From the NCBI GenBank assembly GCA_030648675.1, contig JAUSGV010000158.1, forward strand, positions 1 through 12,643: a stretch of 12,643 bases of DNA. Direction: 5' to 3'. Below the pieces are notes generated by a model, which searched no databases, had not been told where the DNA came from, and saw only the letters and a program-made list of their open reading frames with translations. Source of the DNA: Dehalococcoidales bacterium. GTDB taxonomy: Bacteria > Chloroflexota > Dehalococcoidia > Dehalococcoidales > UBA2162. Shown one piece after another: positions 1 through 6,989 of this stretch (within the stretch, counting starts at the first letter, position 1; each line of letters opens with the position of its first letter). A program made the position numbers and the translations under genes.

Positions 1-98
1 CCCCGGAAAGAGTTTGCCGCGGCGAAAAGCTGGCGGGAGATGTGGAAACCCAGGTCGACTGCCTGATAGCCAAACTCCGGCAATCCGGCATAATTTAG
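1..98 (+). CDS. etfB: Electron transfer flavoprotein beta subunit, C-terminal end (partial)
   Basis: In the frame starting at base 3, codons read through to TAG at 96-98 and give a 31-residue tail ending LRQSGII. The tail (GEKLAGDVETQ, then a short amphipathic helix) resembles the end of EtfB proteins. EtfB binds AMP or a second flavin and pairs with EtfA to carry electrons from flavin dehydrogenases. The gene is cut by the window edge. It sits 14 bases before the proposed etfA start, and the etfA ribosome-binding site (AGGAG, 97-101) overlaps its stop codon, which suggests translational coupling. The identification rests mainly on etfA following directly, since the fragment is too short to prove alone. 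Confidence 0.75.
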   Translation, partial: PERVCRGEKLAGDVETQVDCLIAKLRQSGII

Positions 99-112
99 GA
101 GCGATTATTCGA

Positions 113-1126
113 GTGGCCGAACCAACACCTCAATTTGCTGATAAGCATCACGCAGTCTGGGTTTTTGCCGAGCAGCGCGACGGCATAATAAAGCCTACGG
201 CGTATGAACTGCTGGGAAAGGGACGCAAAATCGCGGACGCTCTAAAAACACAATTATGCGCCGTTTGTTTCGGTTACAACGTTGCGGATACCGGCCGCCT
301 TATTGGCGCCGGTGCTGATACGGTTTATCTAATCGATGACCAGGCATTAAAGGGCAACAACGAAGACATATTAACCGCAGAATTAGTCCGGCTTATTCGC
401 CAACACAATCCTGAAATATTCCTGGCCGGGGCGACCGCACTGGGACGCTCGTTTATTCCAAGGGTGGCTGCCGAACTTAAGACCGGATTAAGCGCCGACG
501 GAACCGAGTTGGATATCGACCCTGAAAAAGGATGGCTGCTTCAGACTAAACCCGCTTTCGGCGGCAACATAATGGCAGTCATCATTTGCCCGGACAGACG
601 CCCGCAAATGGCCACCGTACGTCCTCGCGTTTTCAAAGCTAAACCGTTCGATGAAAGACGCGAAGGGACAATAATAAAAGTAGATTTCAACAAGGAATCC
701 GTCACGTCAAAAACCCGGCTGCTGAGTTTTGTCGATGACATCAGGGAAAAGATCAAAATCGAAGACGCCGATATTATCGTGGCGGGAGGCAGGGGACTGG
801 GCAAAGCAGACAACTTCCGTATGATCGAAGAATTGGCAAAAGTAATGGGAGCTGCCGTCGGTGCCACCCGCCCGCCAGTTGACGAGGGCTGGACTACTTA
901 CGCTCACCAAATAGGTCAAACCGGCAAAACGGTCTCACCAAAGCTTTATATAGCCTGCGGAATCTCCGGAGCCATCCAGCATACCGCGGGCATATCAACC
1001 TCTGAAATAATAGTTGCGATAAATATTGACCCCGAAGCTCCTATATTTGGAGTCGCAACATACGGCATCGTCGGCGATATTTTCCAGGTAGTTCCGCTAT
1101 TGATACGGAAACTAAAGGCTTCCTAG
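113..1126 (+). CDS. etfA: Electron transfer flavoprotein alpha subunit
   Basis: This encodes about 337 residues, the usual EtfA length. The N-terminal part is the nucleotide-binding-like alpha/beta domain (HAVWVFAEQRDG, then GAGADTVYLID). The C-terminal third is the conserved FAD domain: GGRGLGKADNF, GATRPPVDEGW, QIGQTGKTVSP, YIACGISGAIQH, and AINIDPEAPIF followed by TYGIVGD. It forms a heterodimer with EtfB and shuttles electrons between dehydrogenases and a quinone or other acceptor in the cytoplasm. The GTG at 113 is chosen because AGGAG lies at 97-101 and because the frame upstream of it (open from base 14) is occupied by the etfB end in another frame. The gene runs convergently toward radC with only 7 bases between stop codons and no hairpin there. 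Whether this pair is electron-bifurcating cannot be decided from what I can see. Confidence 0.95.
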   Translation: MAEPTPQFADKHHAVWVFAEQRDGIIKPTAYELLGKGRKIADALKTQLCAVCFGYNVADTGRLIGAGADTVYLIDDQALKGNNEDILTAELVRLIRQHNPEIFLAGATALGRSFIPRVAAELKTGLSADGTELDIDPEKGWLLQTKPAFGGNIMAVIICPDRRPQMATVRPRVFKAKPFDERREGTIIKVDFNKESVTSKTRLLSFVDDIREKIKIEDADIIVAGGRGLGKADNFRMIEELAKVMGAAVGATRPPVDEGWTTYAHQIGQTGKTVSPKLYIACGISGAIQHTAGISTSEIIVAINIDPEAPIFGVATYGIVGDIFQVVPLLIRKLKAS

Positions 1127-1133
1127 TTCGCGT

Positions 1134-1844
1134 TTAAAACAGTCCCAGCCTTTTTAGACTGACTGGTTTTCCTTCACCAATAATAATGTGGTCGAGCACA
1201 TCTATCCCCACCATCTCGCCCACCTCAGCTAATCTCTTTGTCAACTTTATGTCATCTTCAGAAGGGTCGGCAATCCCCGAAGGATGGTTGTGGACAAATA
1301 TCACCGAGGCCGCACTTTCACTAATAGCTACCTTAAATACTTCGCGTGGATGAACAATACTGCTGTCGAGGCTACCTTTAGAAATCTCCTTGGTCTTAAT
1401 CAACCTGCCTCTGGTATTTAATAAAACCGCCCAAAAATGCTCTATTGTTTTGTCTTTCAGGCAGCTTTTCACTACGTTCGCGACATCTTCCGGATTCTTG
1501 ACCGCCTCGCCATATCCAACCGTTTTTCCCGCTTTCTTTCGCATCCCCAATTGAAATGCCGCTTTTATCTGGCACGCCTTAGCGATGCCAATTCCTTTCA
1601 CCTGCATCAGTTGTTCCACAGAAGCTTCCGACATTTTGTTCAAACTTTTAAAGTGATTGACCAATCTTTGTGCGGTAACCATTACCGATTCCCCGGCAAT
1701 TCCCCTGCCCAGCAGTATCGCCAACAACTCCGGCACCGGAAGATCTTCGGCACCATATTTCATCAACCGCTCCCGCGGCCTGTCCGCTAACGGCAAATCA
1801 TGGATGGTAAAGGATTTCTTCGAGGCGGATTCTTTACGTGCCAT
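1134..1844 (-). CDS. radC: RadC-family JAMM/MPN-domain protein
   Basis: This is a 236-residue protein of typical RadC length. It has a helix-hairpin-helix-like segment near residues 83-90 (KGIGIAKA) and a C-terminal JAMM metalloprotease-like domain. The JAMM signature is complete: H185, H187, S195 and D198 in HNHPSG followed by DPSEDD. The family was once linked to DNA repair, but that role was withdrawn and the true function is not settled. The ATG at 1844 follows directly on the prfB stop (TAA then ATG, no gap). A GAGG sequence eight bases upstream, inside the prfB end, can serve as ribosome-binding site. It is therefore most likely the last gene of the nfi-prfB-radC unit. Confidence 0.93.
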   Translation of the reverse strand: MARKESASKKSFTIHDLPLADRPRERLMKYGAEDLPVPELLAILLGRGIAGESVMVTAQRLVNHFKSLNKMSEASVEQLMQVKGIGIAKACQIKAAFQLGMRKKAGKTVGYGEAVKNPEDVANVVKSCLKDKTIEHFWAVLLNTRGRLIKTKEISKGSLDSSIVHPREVFKVAISESAASVIFVHNHPSGIADPSEDDIKLTKRLAEVGEMVGIDVLDHIIIGEGKPVSLKRLGLF

Positions 1845-2952
1845 TTATGCTACCTCGTCTTTCCCAACAAGACTTCTCAGATAAGCCGTAATAAACCCAT
1901 CCAGTTCACCGTCGAGGACGGCCTCGGTATCGCCTGTCTGATAATCGGTACGGTGGTCTTTTACCATTTTGTAGGGATGCAGCACATAACTGCGTATCTG
2001 GTTACCCCAACCGGCTTCGATACGTTTCCCTTTTATCTTCGCTTTTTCTTCGGCGACTCTCGCCATTTCCTTATCCAAAAGGCGCGATTGCAGTATTTTC
2101 ATCGCGTATTCTTTATTTTGCAATTGGGAGCGTTCGGTCTGGCAGGTAACCACTATTCCACTGGGCAAATGCGTGATTCTTACGGCGGTGCTGGTCTTCT
2201 GGACATTTTGTCCGCCGGCACCGCTGGAACGATAAACATCTATCTTTAACTCTTCCGGTTTGATGGTAACATCAACGTTCGGCTCGGCTTCCGGCATGAC
2301 CTCGACCAGGACGAAGGAGGTATGCCGGGCATGGTCGGAGTCGAATGGAGACAACCGCACCAACCGGTGCACGCCGTGCTCGGATTTAAGATAACCAAAG
2401 GCATTTTCGCCATCGATTTCAACGGCAACGCTCTTTATTCCTGCTTCCTCACCAGGTGTACTATCGAGGATCTCGGTCTTGTAGCCGCGCCTCTCCGCCC
2501 ACCGCAGATACATTCGAAGCAACATCTCTGCCCAATCCTGGGACTCGGTACCGCCAGCACCGGCGTGTATCGATAGAATGGCATTCCTGGTATCGTATTC
2601 TCCGGCGAAAGCTACTTCCAGCTCCATTTTATCGAGCCGCTCGGTCAATGCCGCGATTTTAGCTTCGACCTCGCCAAGGAGTGATGGCTCTTCCTCCGCC
2701 ATCTCCAGGTATTCGCCGATTTCGCTGCTTTCTTTTTCCAGCCCGCGCCAATTATCCACCGATTTTTTCAATCCTGACAACTTTCTCATCGTGCTTTGCG
2801 CGCGAACCGAGTCGGACCAGAAATCGGGCTGGACGGTTTGCTTTTCTAATTCAACTATTTGTTTTTCACGATCCGCGACGTCAAAGACGCACCAGGATGG
2901 AAGAAATACGCGACTGCAAACCCTGTACCAGGCCCTTTAGCTCCGAAACCAT
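1845..2952 (-). CDS. prfB: Peptide chain release factor 2, made by programmed +1 frameshift
   Basis: The full product is about 368 residues and is encoded in two frames. The first 23 codons run from ATG at 2952 (GGGAGG at 2962-2957 as ribosome-binding site) to CTT at 2886-2884, followed by an in-frame TGA at 2883-2881. Slipping one base forward gives GAC and joins the long downstream frame, which continues DVADREKQIVELE, the normal RF2 start region. Counting across the shift, the stop-recognition tripeptide SPF is at 201-203 and the peptidyl-hydrolysis motif GGQ at 246-248, close to the E. coli positions 205-207 and 250-252. RF2 releases peptides at UAA and UGA. Reading the gene only from the internal ATG at 2789 would lose 54 residues. 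It lies between nfi (51-base gap) and radC (no gap). Confidence 0.96.
2881..2895 (-). promoter_or_regulatory. RF2 programmed +1 frameshift site
   Basis: On the minus strand the site reads CTGGTGCGT, then CTT TGA C. The slippery CTT-TGA-C heptamer is the canonical prfB site: slow decoding of UGA when RF2 is scarce lets the ribosome move +1, giving autoregulation. The Shine-Dalgarno-like stimulator is usually a purine run such as AGGGGG three bases before CTT. Here only GGTG stands at that exact spacing, and it can pair with the CACC portion of the 16S 3' end. The zero-frame stop is codon 24. Confidence 0.93.
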
Positions 2953-2977
2953 AAAACCTCCCGTTACTTCTGTCATC

Positions 2978-2997
2978 AATGCACCCGCAGGTGCATT
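2978..2997. other. Perfect 8-bp stem-loop between nfi and prfB
   Basis: AATGCACC (2978-2985) and GGTGCATT (2990-2997) are exact inverted repeats around the four-base loop CGCA. The hairpin sits in the 51-base gap between the nfi stop and the prfB ribosome-binding site. On the minus strand, the direction of transcription, no U-run follows, so it is not a standard terminator. It could be an RNA-processing or stability element that sets prfB level apart from nfi. Function is inferred only. Confidence 0.6.
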
Positions 2998-3003
2998 TTC
3001 TAT

Positions 3004-3663
3004 TTAGCTGCCGGCGGCGATATGTGCTAATCGCAGCGGCTCCGGTATACGATATCCCCGGCAGCATTTCAATACCATATCGATCGATCCGGACAAGTCG
3101 ATCTTATTCCCGATGGATACATAAACCGGTTTTGTTTCCCGGCGCGTTCGTACCGCGGCACCAATTACTTCACCTTTATCGATAATTTCCGCATGGCTTC
3201 CCGGCTGTATTCCCAGCCCTTCATATTTCCCCAGGAGAAGCGATTTAGCACACCCGATAGTCGGCTTATCTAACAGCAGCCCGATATGGCAGGCAAAACC
3301 GAATCGCCGCGGGTGAGCAAGCCCCTGCCCATCGATCAAGAAAACGTCCGGCACGATGTTGAGACTATTACAAACGGCAACGCTCAAGGGAGCTTCGCGA
3401 AAAGAAAGCAGCCCCGGTACATAAGGGAAATTTATCTCTCCTTCAATTGTTTTAGTCTCAGCCGTTTCAAGTTCCGGAAAACTCATAACTACAACCGCCG
3501 CTCGAGCATTTTTCGCGGCTCTTTTTGCCGAAATATCCACGCCGGCAACAAACCGCGGGCTAATCAAATCACCCTTTTTTACGACCCGGTTTGCCAACCT
3601 TAGCTGAATTTCAATAGCCTCGGGAACGCTTAACGCGCAGCGATGCGAATTCCCGACTTTCAC
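3004..3663 (-). CDS. nfi: Endonuclease V (deoxyinosine 3' endonuclease)
   Basis: This 219-residue protein carries the whole endonuclease V signature: VAGVDIS with D43, PYVPG with Y81, FREAP with E90, DGQG with D111, and AHPRRFG with H117, then PTIGCAKS. These match the Thermotoga maritima catalytic and wedge residues (D43, Y80, E89, D110, H116) almost number for number. The enzyme nicks DNA at the second phosphodiester bond 3' to deoxyinosine and so starts repair of deaminated adenine. The GTG at 3663 is supported by that numbering and by an N-terminus (HRCAL, then PEAIEIQ) like T. maritima HRWDL-PPEEAIKVQ. There is no ribosome-binding site, and the -10 box ends six bases upstream, so the mRNA appears leaderless. 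It is the first gene of nfi-prfB-radC. Confidence 0.96.
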   Translation of the reverse strand: MKVGNSHRCALSVPEAIEIQLRLANRVVKKGDLISPRFVAGVDISAKRAAKNARAAVVVMSFPELETAETKTIEGEINFPYVPGLLSFREAPLSVAVCNSLNIVPDVFLIDGQGLAHPRRFGFACHIGLLLDKPTIGCAKSLLLGKYEGLGIQPGSHAEIIDKGEVIGAAVRTRRETKPVYVSIGNKIDLSGSIDMVLKCCRGYRIPEPLRLAHIAAGS

Positions 3664-3669
3664 ACCCCG

Positions 3670-3698
3670 ATTATATTGTTTCCTGCTCCCGATGACAA
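3670..3698 (-). promoter_or_regulatory. Sigma-70-type promoter for nfi-prfB-radC
   Basis: On the minus strand, TTGTCA (3698-3693), a 17-base spacer and TATAAT (3675-3670) form a near-consensus promoter. The expected start, six or seven bases past the -10 box, falls at the nfi GTG start codon. This predicts a leaderless message. No other good promoter was seen upstream of prfB. Confidence 0.7.
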
Positions 3699-3721
3699 CA
3701 ATAAGTTACGCCTGCCCACTC

Positions 3722-3750
3722 TTGCAAAATGTACTTAAATGGTGTATAGT
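3722..3750 (+). promoter_or_regulatory. Sigma-70-type promoter for the zinc-ribbon gene
   Basis: TTGCAA (3722-3727), a 17-base spacer and TATAGT (3745-3750) make a good promoter, divergent from the nfi promoter. A perfect TATAAT also occurs at 3755-3760 but has no -35 box at proper spacing. Transcription would start near 3757, leaving a leader of about 100 bases. Confidence 0.55.
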
Positions 3751-3782
3751 GGCCTATAATTAGTTCTGATTTAGGTTATCAC

Positions 3783-3829
3783 AGTTGCAACCAACTAGAT
3801 GCTTTCAAGCATTGGATGACCAAATCCAA
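3783..3829 (+). promoter_or_regulatory. Leader with three consecutive stem-loops
   Basis: Three short inverted repeats lie head to tail in the leader of the zinc-ribbon gene. They are AGTTG/CAACT (3783-3796, loop CAAC), ATGCT/AGCAT (3799-3812, loop TTCA) and TTGGAT/ATCCAA (3812-3829, loop GACCAA). Alternative pairs exist. The first arm AGTTG can also pair with CAACT at 3827-3831. TGGATG at 3813-3818 can pair with CATCCA at 3850-3855, the bases between the ribosome-binding site and the GTG start. The stems are short and could be chance, so a regulatory role is only a possibility. Confidence 0.35.
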
Positions 3830-3841
3830 CTAAAATTTAAT

Positions 3842-3848
3842 GAGGAGG
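3842..3848 (+). promoter_or_regulatory. Strong ribosome-binding site fixing the GTG start
   Basis: GAGGAGG at 3842-3848 lies seven bases before GTG at 3856 and decides the start of the zinc-ribbon protein. Confidence 0.8.
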
Positions 3849-3855
3849 CCATCCA

Positions 3856-4161
3856 GTGAGCTTTCAGGAAAAATCACTCCAGTGCGCCGATTGCGGAATT
3901 ACTTTCCCCTTCACGGTAGAGGAACAGGAACTCTTCGCCTCGCGAGGTTATACCAACGAGCCGAAGCGCTGCCCCCCTTGCCGGCAGGCGAGAAAAGCAC
4001 AACGCGTCGGTAGTGAACCAGGCTACGGTTCCGGTGCTCGACGCCAGATGTATCCCGCAGTTTGCGCGACATGTGCGAAAGAAACCGAAGTCCCGTTCCA
4101 GCCCCGCGGTGATCGCCCAGTTTATTGCAGCGATTGCTATCGCAAGACCAAACCTTCATAG
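3856..4161 (+). CDS. Double zinc-ribbon protein of unknown function
   Basis: This 101-residue protein has two CxxC...CxxC modules. The first (C10, C13, C39, C42), with the intervening FPFTVEEQELFASRGYTNEPKRCPPC, matches the probable zinc-ribbon family common in Chloroflexota and some Firmicutes. The second (C70, C73, C91, C94) has the VPFQP, then RPVYC pattern of another small zinc-ribbon type. A glycine-rich basic linker (about 52-64) joins them. There is no signal peptide or membrane segment. Such proteins are thought to bind nucleic acid or a protein partner, but no reaction is known. It is monocistronic, with its own promoter, a strong ribosome-binding site, a folded leader and a terminator. 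All of this suggests a well-expressed stand-alone gene. Confidence 0.9.
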   Translation: MSFQEKSLQCADCGITFPFTVEEQELFASRGYTNEPKRCPPCRQARKAQRVGSEPGYGSGARRQMYPAVCATCAKETEVPFQPRGDRPVYCSDCYRKTKPS

Positions 4162-4178
4162 TTCTGCTTGAAAATGCG

Positions 4179-4212
4179 AGAAGGGCACAAGATATCTTGT
4201 GCTCTTCTTTTT
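4179..4212 (+). terminator. Rho-independent terminator of the zinc-ribbon gene
   Basis: The arms 4179-4193 and 4194-4208 are complementary over 15 positions with one G-U pair, centred on AGATATCT. The 3' arm runs straight into T-rich sequence (TCTTTTTG, 4206-4213). The innermost pairs would open to make the loop. It lies 17 bases past the stop and 22 bases before the convergent cysS end. On the minus strand only four U residues occur, a few bases after the stem, so use as a cysS terminator would be weak. Confidence 0.9.
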
Positions 4213-4230
4213 GTCTAAATGTTCTGAGCT

Positions 4231-5730
4231 TCAGATCTTCCGTTTCCAGATTGTTTGTCCGGCCGCGTCTTCAAAAACAACTCCCAATTCCTTTAACCGT
4301 CCTCTTATCTCGTCAGCCAATTGAAATTGCTTCTGTTCACGCAGCACATTTCTTATCCGCAGTAGCTTCCCTATATTCTCTTGAGCCTCGGCTTCAGTTT
4401 CACCCCCATCCTTACTTAAACCTGCTTGAGTCAGCACCTGTTCTAATTTAGCCTGCCGGATTTTATTCGACATTTCTTTCAACAACTCAAAGAAAGGCCC
4501 GGCTTCAAACCCGGTCTTTAACGCTTCATTCAGCGTAAGCCCTAATACATTCGCGAGCGACAATAATGCTTTTCTGGCATTCTCTATCGGCTGTCCCGCA
4601 TTTTTCGCCCGGTTAATGTCCCTTGCCATATCGAAAAGGACCGCAATAGCCTGGGCGGTGCCGAAATCATCGTCCATAACTTCAGCGAACCGTTGCTGGT
4701 ACGGCGAAACATCGATCCTTCCGGCATCTTCCCTCGTCGAGTTATCCTTCAATTCCATTACCTGGCGCAATCTTCCCGCCCCTCTTTCTGCGGCTTCCAG
4801 CGCATCGGTAGAATACGTCAAGGGGCTGCGGTAGTAGGACCCGAGAACGAAGAGGCGAATGGCATCCGCGCTGTATTTGCTTAGGGCCTCTTTGATTGTA
4901 ACCAGATTGCCGAGCGATTTGCTCATCTTTTCTTCGCCGAGACGCAGCAAGCCGTTATGCATCCAGTATTTTACAAACGGTTTCTTACCCGTGAAGCTCT
5001 CCGACTGCACCAGCTCGTTTTCGTGATGCGGGAATATAAGGTCCTGCCCACCGCCGTGAATATCTATTTGTTCGCCCAGGTACTTGACCGACATGGCGGA
5101 GCATTCGATATGCCAACCCGGCCGCCCCGGCCCCCAGGAACTGGGCCATGAAGGCTCGCCGGGCTTCGACGCCTTCCATAGCACAAAATCCATCGGGTGT
5201 TCCTTTTCTTCACCCGGCTCGACGCGAATGCCGGCTTCCATGGAATCAAGCGTACGATGTGACAGCTTCCCGTAATCGGCCACGCTTCGGACACGGAAAT
5301 ACACGCTGCCCTTAGCGGGGTACGCAAAACCTTTATCCACCAGCGATTTTACGATCTCGAGCATCTTTGGTATTTCCTGGGTAGCTCGCGGGTAAAGGTC
5401 GGCCGGCAGGATATTTAACGCTGTCATATCGTCAAAGAAGCCCTGGATATACTTCCCGGAAAGTTCGTTTACCGAAACACCGAGACGGTTAGCACGATCG
5501 ATGATCTTGTCGTCGATATCGGTGAGGTTCTGCACGTATTTGACGGTGTAACCGCGAAATTTCAGATATCGCCGTATCACGTCAAAGTATATGTAGCTCA
5601 TGGCGTGTCCCACGTGCGAGTCGCTGTACGGAGTCACGCCGCATACATACATTAATATGTCGCGGCTTTTCGCACCGCTTAAAGGAACAAATTCCTCTTT
5701 TTGCCCGCTTAAAGTATTAAATATCTTCAA
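4231..5730 (-). CDS. cysS: Cysteinyl-tRNA synthetase
   Basis: This 499-residue class I synthetase charges tRNA-Cys with cysteine. The HIGH-type motif is HVGH (39-42) and the KMSKS loop is at 268-272. The zinc site that selects cysteine is intact: C30 in YVCGVTPYSDSH, C210 in HIECSAM, and H235 and E239 in HHENE. The C-terminal DALR-type helical domain follows and ends in FEDAAGQTIWKR, as in the family. The start is TTG at 5730, which overlaps the ispF TGA stop (TTGA). AAAGG eight bases upstream and the usual opening (MKIFNTLSGQKEEF) support it. It is the last gene of ispD-ispF-cysS. Confidence 0.97.
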   Translation of the reverse strand: MKIFNTLSGQKEEFVPLSGAKSRDILMYVCGVTPYSDSHVGHAMSYIYFDVIRRYLKFRGYTVKYVQNLTDIDDKIIDRANRLGVSVNELSGKYIQGFFDDMTALNILPADLYPRATQEIPKMLEIVKSLVDKGFAYPAKGSVYFRVRSVADYGKLSHRTLDSMEAGIRVEPGEEKEHPMDFVLWKASKPGEPSWPSSWGPGRPGWHIECSAMSVKYLGEQIDIHGGGQDLIFPHHENELVQSESFTGKKPFVKYWMHNGLLRLGEEKMSKSLGNLVTIKEALSKYSADAIRLFVLGSYYRSPLTYSTDALEAAERGAGRLRQVMELKDNSTREDAGRIDVSPYQQRFAEVMDDDFGTAQAIAVLFDMARDINRAKNAGQPIENARKALLSLANVLGLTLNEALKTGFEAGPFFELLKEMSNKIRQAKLEQVLTQAGLSKDGGETEAEAQENIGKLLRIRNVLREQKQFQLADEIRGRLKELGVVFEDAAGQTIWKRKI

Positions 5731-6239
5731 AGTTTTCGCCTTTCGTTCTTACGATGTGTCCGGTATATCAACGCTACCGCCTGAGCGGCAATTCCTTCGC
5801 CCTTCCCGATCGTACCCAACCCGTTGCCCGTTTTCGCCTTGATACTTATTCTATCCACATCAACCGCCACAGCTTCCGCGAGCTTTAATTGCATCTTTTC
5901 GATATTTTCAGATAGCTTCGGCTGTTCGGCAATTACGTTGGCATCGATATTACCGATTTCCCAACCGCGCACCTTCAGCATTTCGTTGACCCTCGAAAGC
6001 AGCGAAACGCTCGAAACATCGCGGAATTCTGCCTTGCCTGCTGGAAAATGGCGACCGATATCGCCAAGGTTAGCCGCACCGAGAAGAGCATCTATGACAG
6101 CATGGGTCAAAACGTCAGCGTCGCTCCAGCCGCCAAGCCCTTTCGGGGAAACAATTTCCACGCCGCCCAGGACAAGCTTTCGTCCCGAAACAAACGGGTG
6201 AATATCGTACCCGATACCAACGCGGATATCCCCTGTCAT
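5727..6239 (-). CDS. ispF: 2-C-methyl-D-erythritol 2,4-cyclodiphosphate synthase
   Basis: This 170-residue enzyme closes the cyclic diphosphate in the MEP isoprenoid pathway, releasing CMP from the product of IspE. The zinc ligands are visible as D12 and H14 (GIGYDIHPF) and H46 (SDADVLTHAVIDALLGA). The trimer-forming core (GDIGRHFPAG) and the CDP-binding end (KAKTGNGLGTIGKGEGIAAQAV) are normal. One oddity is that the motif usually written HSD(G/A)D, which contacts substrate diphosphate, reads WSDAD here (W38 for the histidine). The ATG overlaps the ispD TGA (ATGA), and its own stop overlaps the cysS start, so the three genes are translationally coupled. Confidence 0.97.
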   Translation of the reverse strand: MTGDIRVGIGYDIHPFVSGRKLVLGGVEIVSPKGLGGWSDADVLTHAVIDALLGAANLGDIGRHFPAGKAEFRDVSSVSLLSRVNEMLKVRGWEIGNIDANVIAEQPKLSENIEKMQLKLAEAVAVDVDRISIKAKTGNGLGTIGKGEGIAAQAVALIYRTHRKNERRKL

Positions 6240-6922
6240 ACCGTTAATTTCCGCATAAGCATTTTAGCTAATACCAAATCTCCTCGGGTTGTTACCTTGA
6301 TATTGTCATAGGATCCTGGATATATCTTAACTTTATGACCCATTTTTTCAACAAGCGACGCGTCATCGGTCACGTCTTCCCTGTTCTCGCGGTAAGCCTC
6401 GTTTATTATACCAAAGCGAAATATCTGCGGGGTCTGTATGCTCCAGAGAAACTGCCGCTCCAGTGTATTAACGATTATCTGCTTATCGTCAACCGCCTTG
6501 ATAGTATCTGTAACCGGAACGCCGGCAATAGCCGCTCCGGTTTCACGGGCGGCCTCCAAACCCCTTTCGATCAAGTCACTGCTTATAAGAGGGCGCGCTC
6601 CGTCATGAATCACTACCCAATCGCACGATTGAATAAAGGCCAGGCCGTTTTTCACCGAGTCCTGGCGTCGTTCCCCGCCGCTGCAGATTTCTGTGACTTT
6701 CGACCATTTATACCTCCCAGCCAATCTCCGTCCGCGCTCAATATTTGCGGGGCTTAAAACGACGACAATCTGATCGATTACGGAACATTCCTGGAAAATG
6801 CCTATTGTCCTCGCCAAAAGCGTCCGCTTGTTCACGAGAGAAAATATCTTGTCTTCTCCCTCCATTCTCCGGCTGGAACCGGCCGCGACAATAACGGCCC
6901 CGACCTTTTCTTTTTTAGCCAT
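6236..6922 (-). CDS. ispD: 2-C-methyl-D-erythritol 4-phosphate cytidylyltransferase
   Basis: This nucleotidyltransferase joins CTP and MEP, the step two enzymatic stages before IspF. Motifs seen are VIVAAGSSRRM with a lysine shortly after (CTP loop), HDGARPL, PVTDTIK, TPQIF and TDDASLVE. From ATG at 6922 (MAKKEKVGAVIVAAG) the protein has 228 residues, the usual size. The frame stays open further upstream to 7009, but that stretch would cross the queF promoter and start and has no family character. An ATG at 6943 (seven residues longer) is a possible alternative, and neither start has a strong ribosome-binding site. It is the first gene of ispD-ispF-cysS. Confidence 0.95.
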   Translation of the reverse strand: MAKKEKVGAVIVAAGSSRRMEGEDKIFSLVNKRTLLARTIGIFQECSVIDQIVVVLSPANIERGRRLAGRYKWSKVTEICSGGERRQDSVKNGLAFIQSCDWVVIHDGARPLISSDLIERGLEAARETGAAIAGVPVTDTIKAVDDKQIIVNTLERQFLWSIQTPQIFRFGIINEAYRENREDVTDDASLVEKMGHKVKIYPGSYDNIKVTTRGDLVLAKMLMRKLTV

Positions 6923-6936
6923 GATTTCGCTAGAGT

Positions 6937-6966
6937 TTAACATATCCGCCTGGATTGTTCTATAAT
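6937..6966 (+). promoter_or_regulatory. Sigma-70-type promoter for queF
   Basis: TTAACA (6937-6942), an 18-base spacer and TATAAT (6961-6966) precede queF. A start near 6973 would leave a leader of only about 17 bases, just enough to include GGGAG at 6975-6979. The box overlaps the upstream edge of ispD, so the two divergent genes may interfere. Confidence 0.65.
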
Positions 6967-6989
6967 TGGACTTCGGGAGTGTGAGTAAA

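Noticed and set aside
14..112. A longer EtfA starting at base 14
   Set aside because: That stretch is the etfB end in another frame and its translation lacks EtfA character; GTG 113 has AGGAG upstream.
1845..2789. A shorter RF2 of 314 residues starting at the internal ATG 2789
   Set aside because: The upstream 54 residues fit RF2 exactly after the CTT-TGA-C shift, and a ribosome-binding site precedes ATG 2952.
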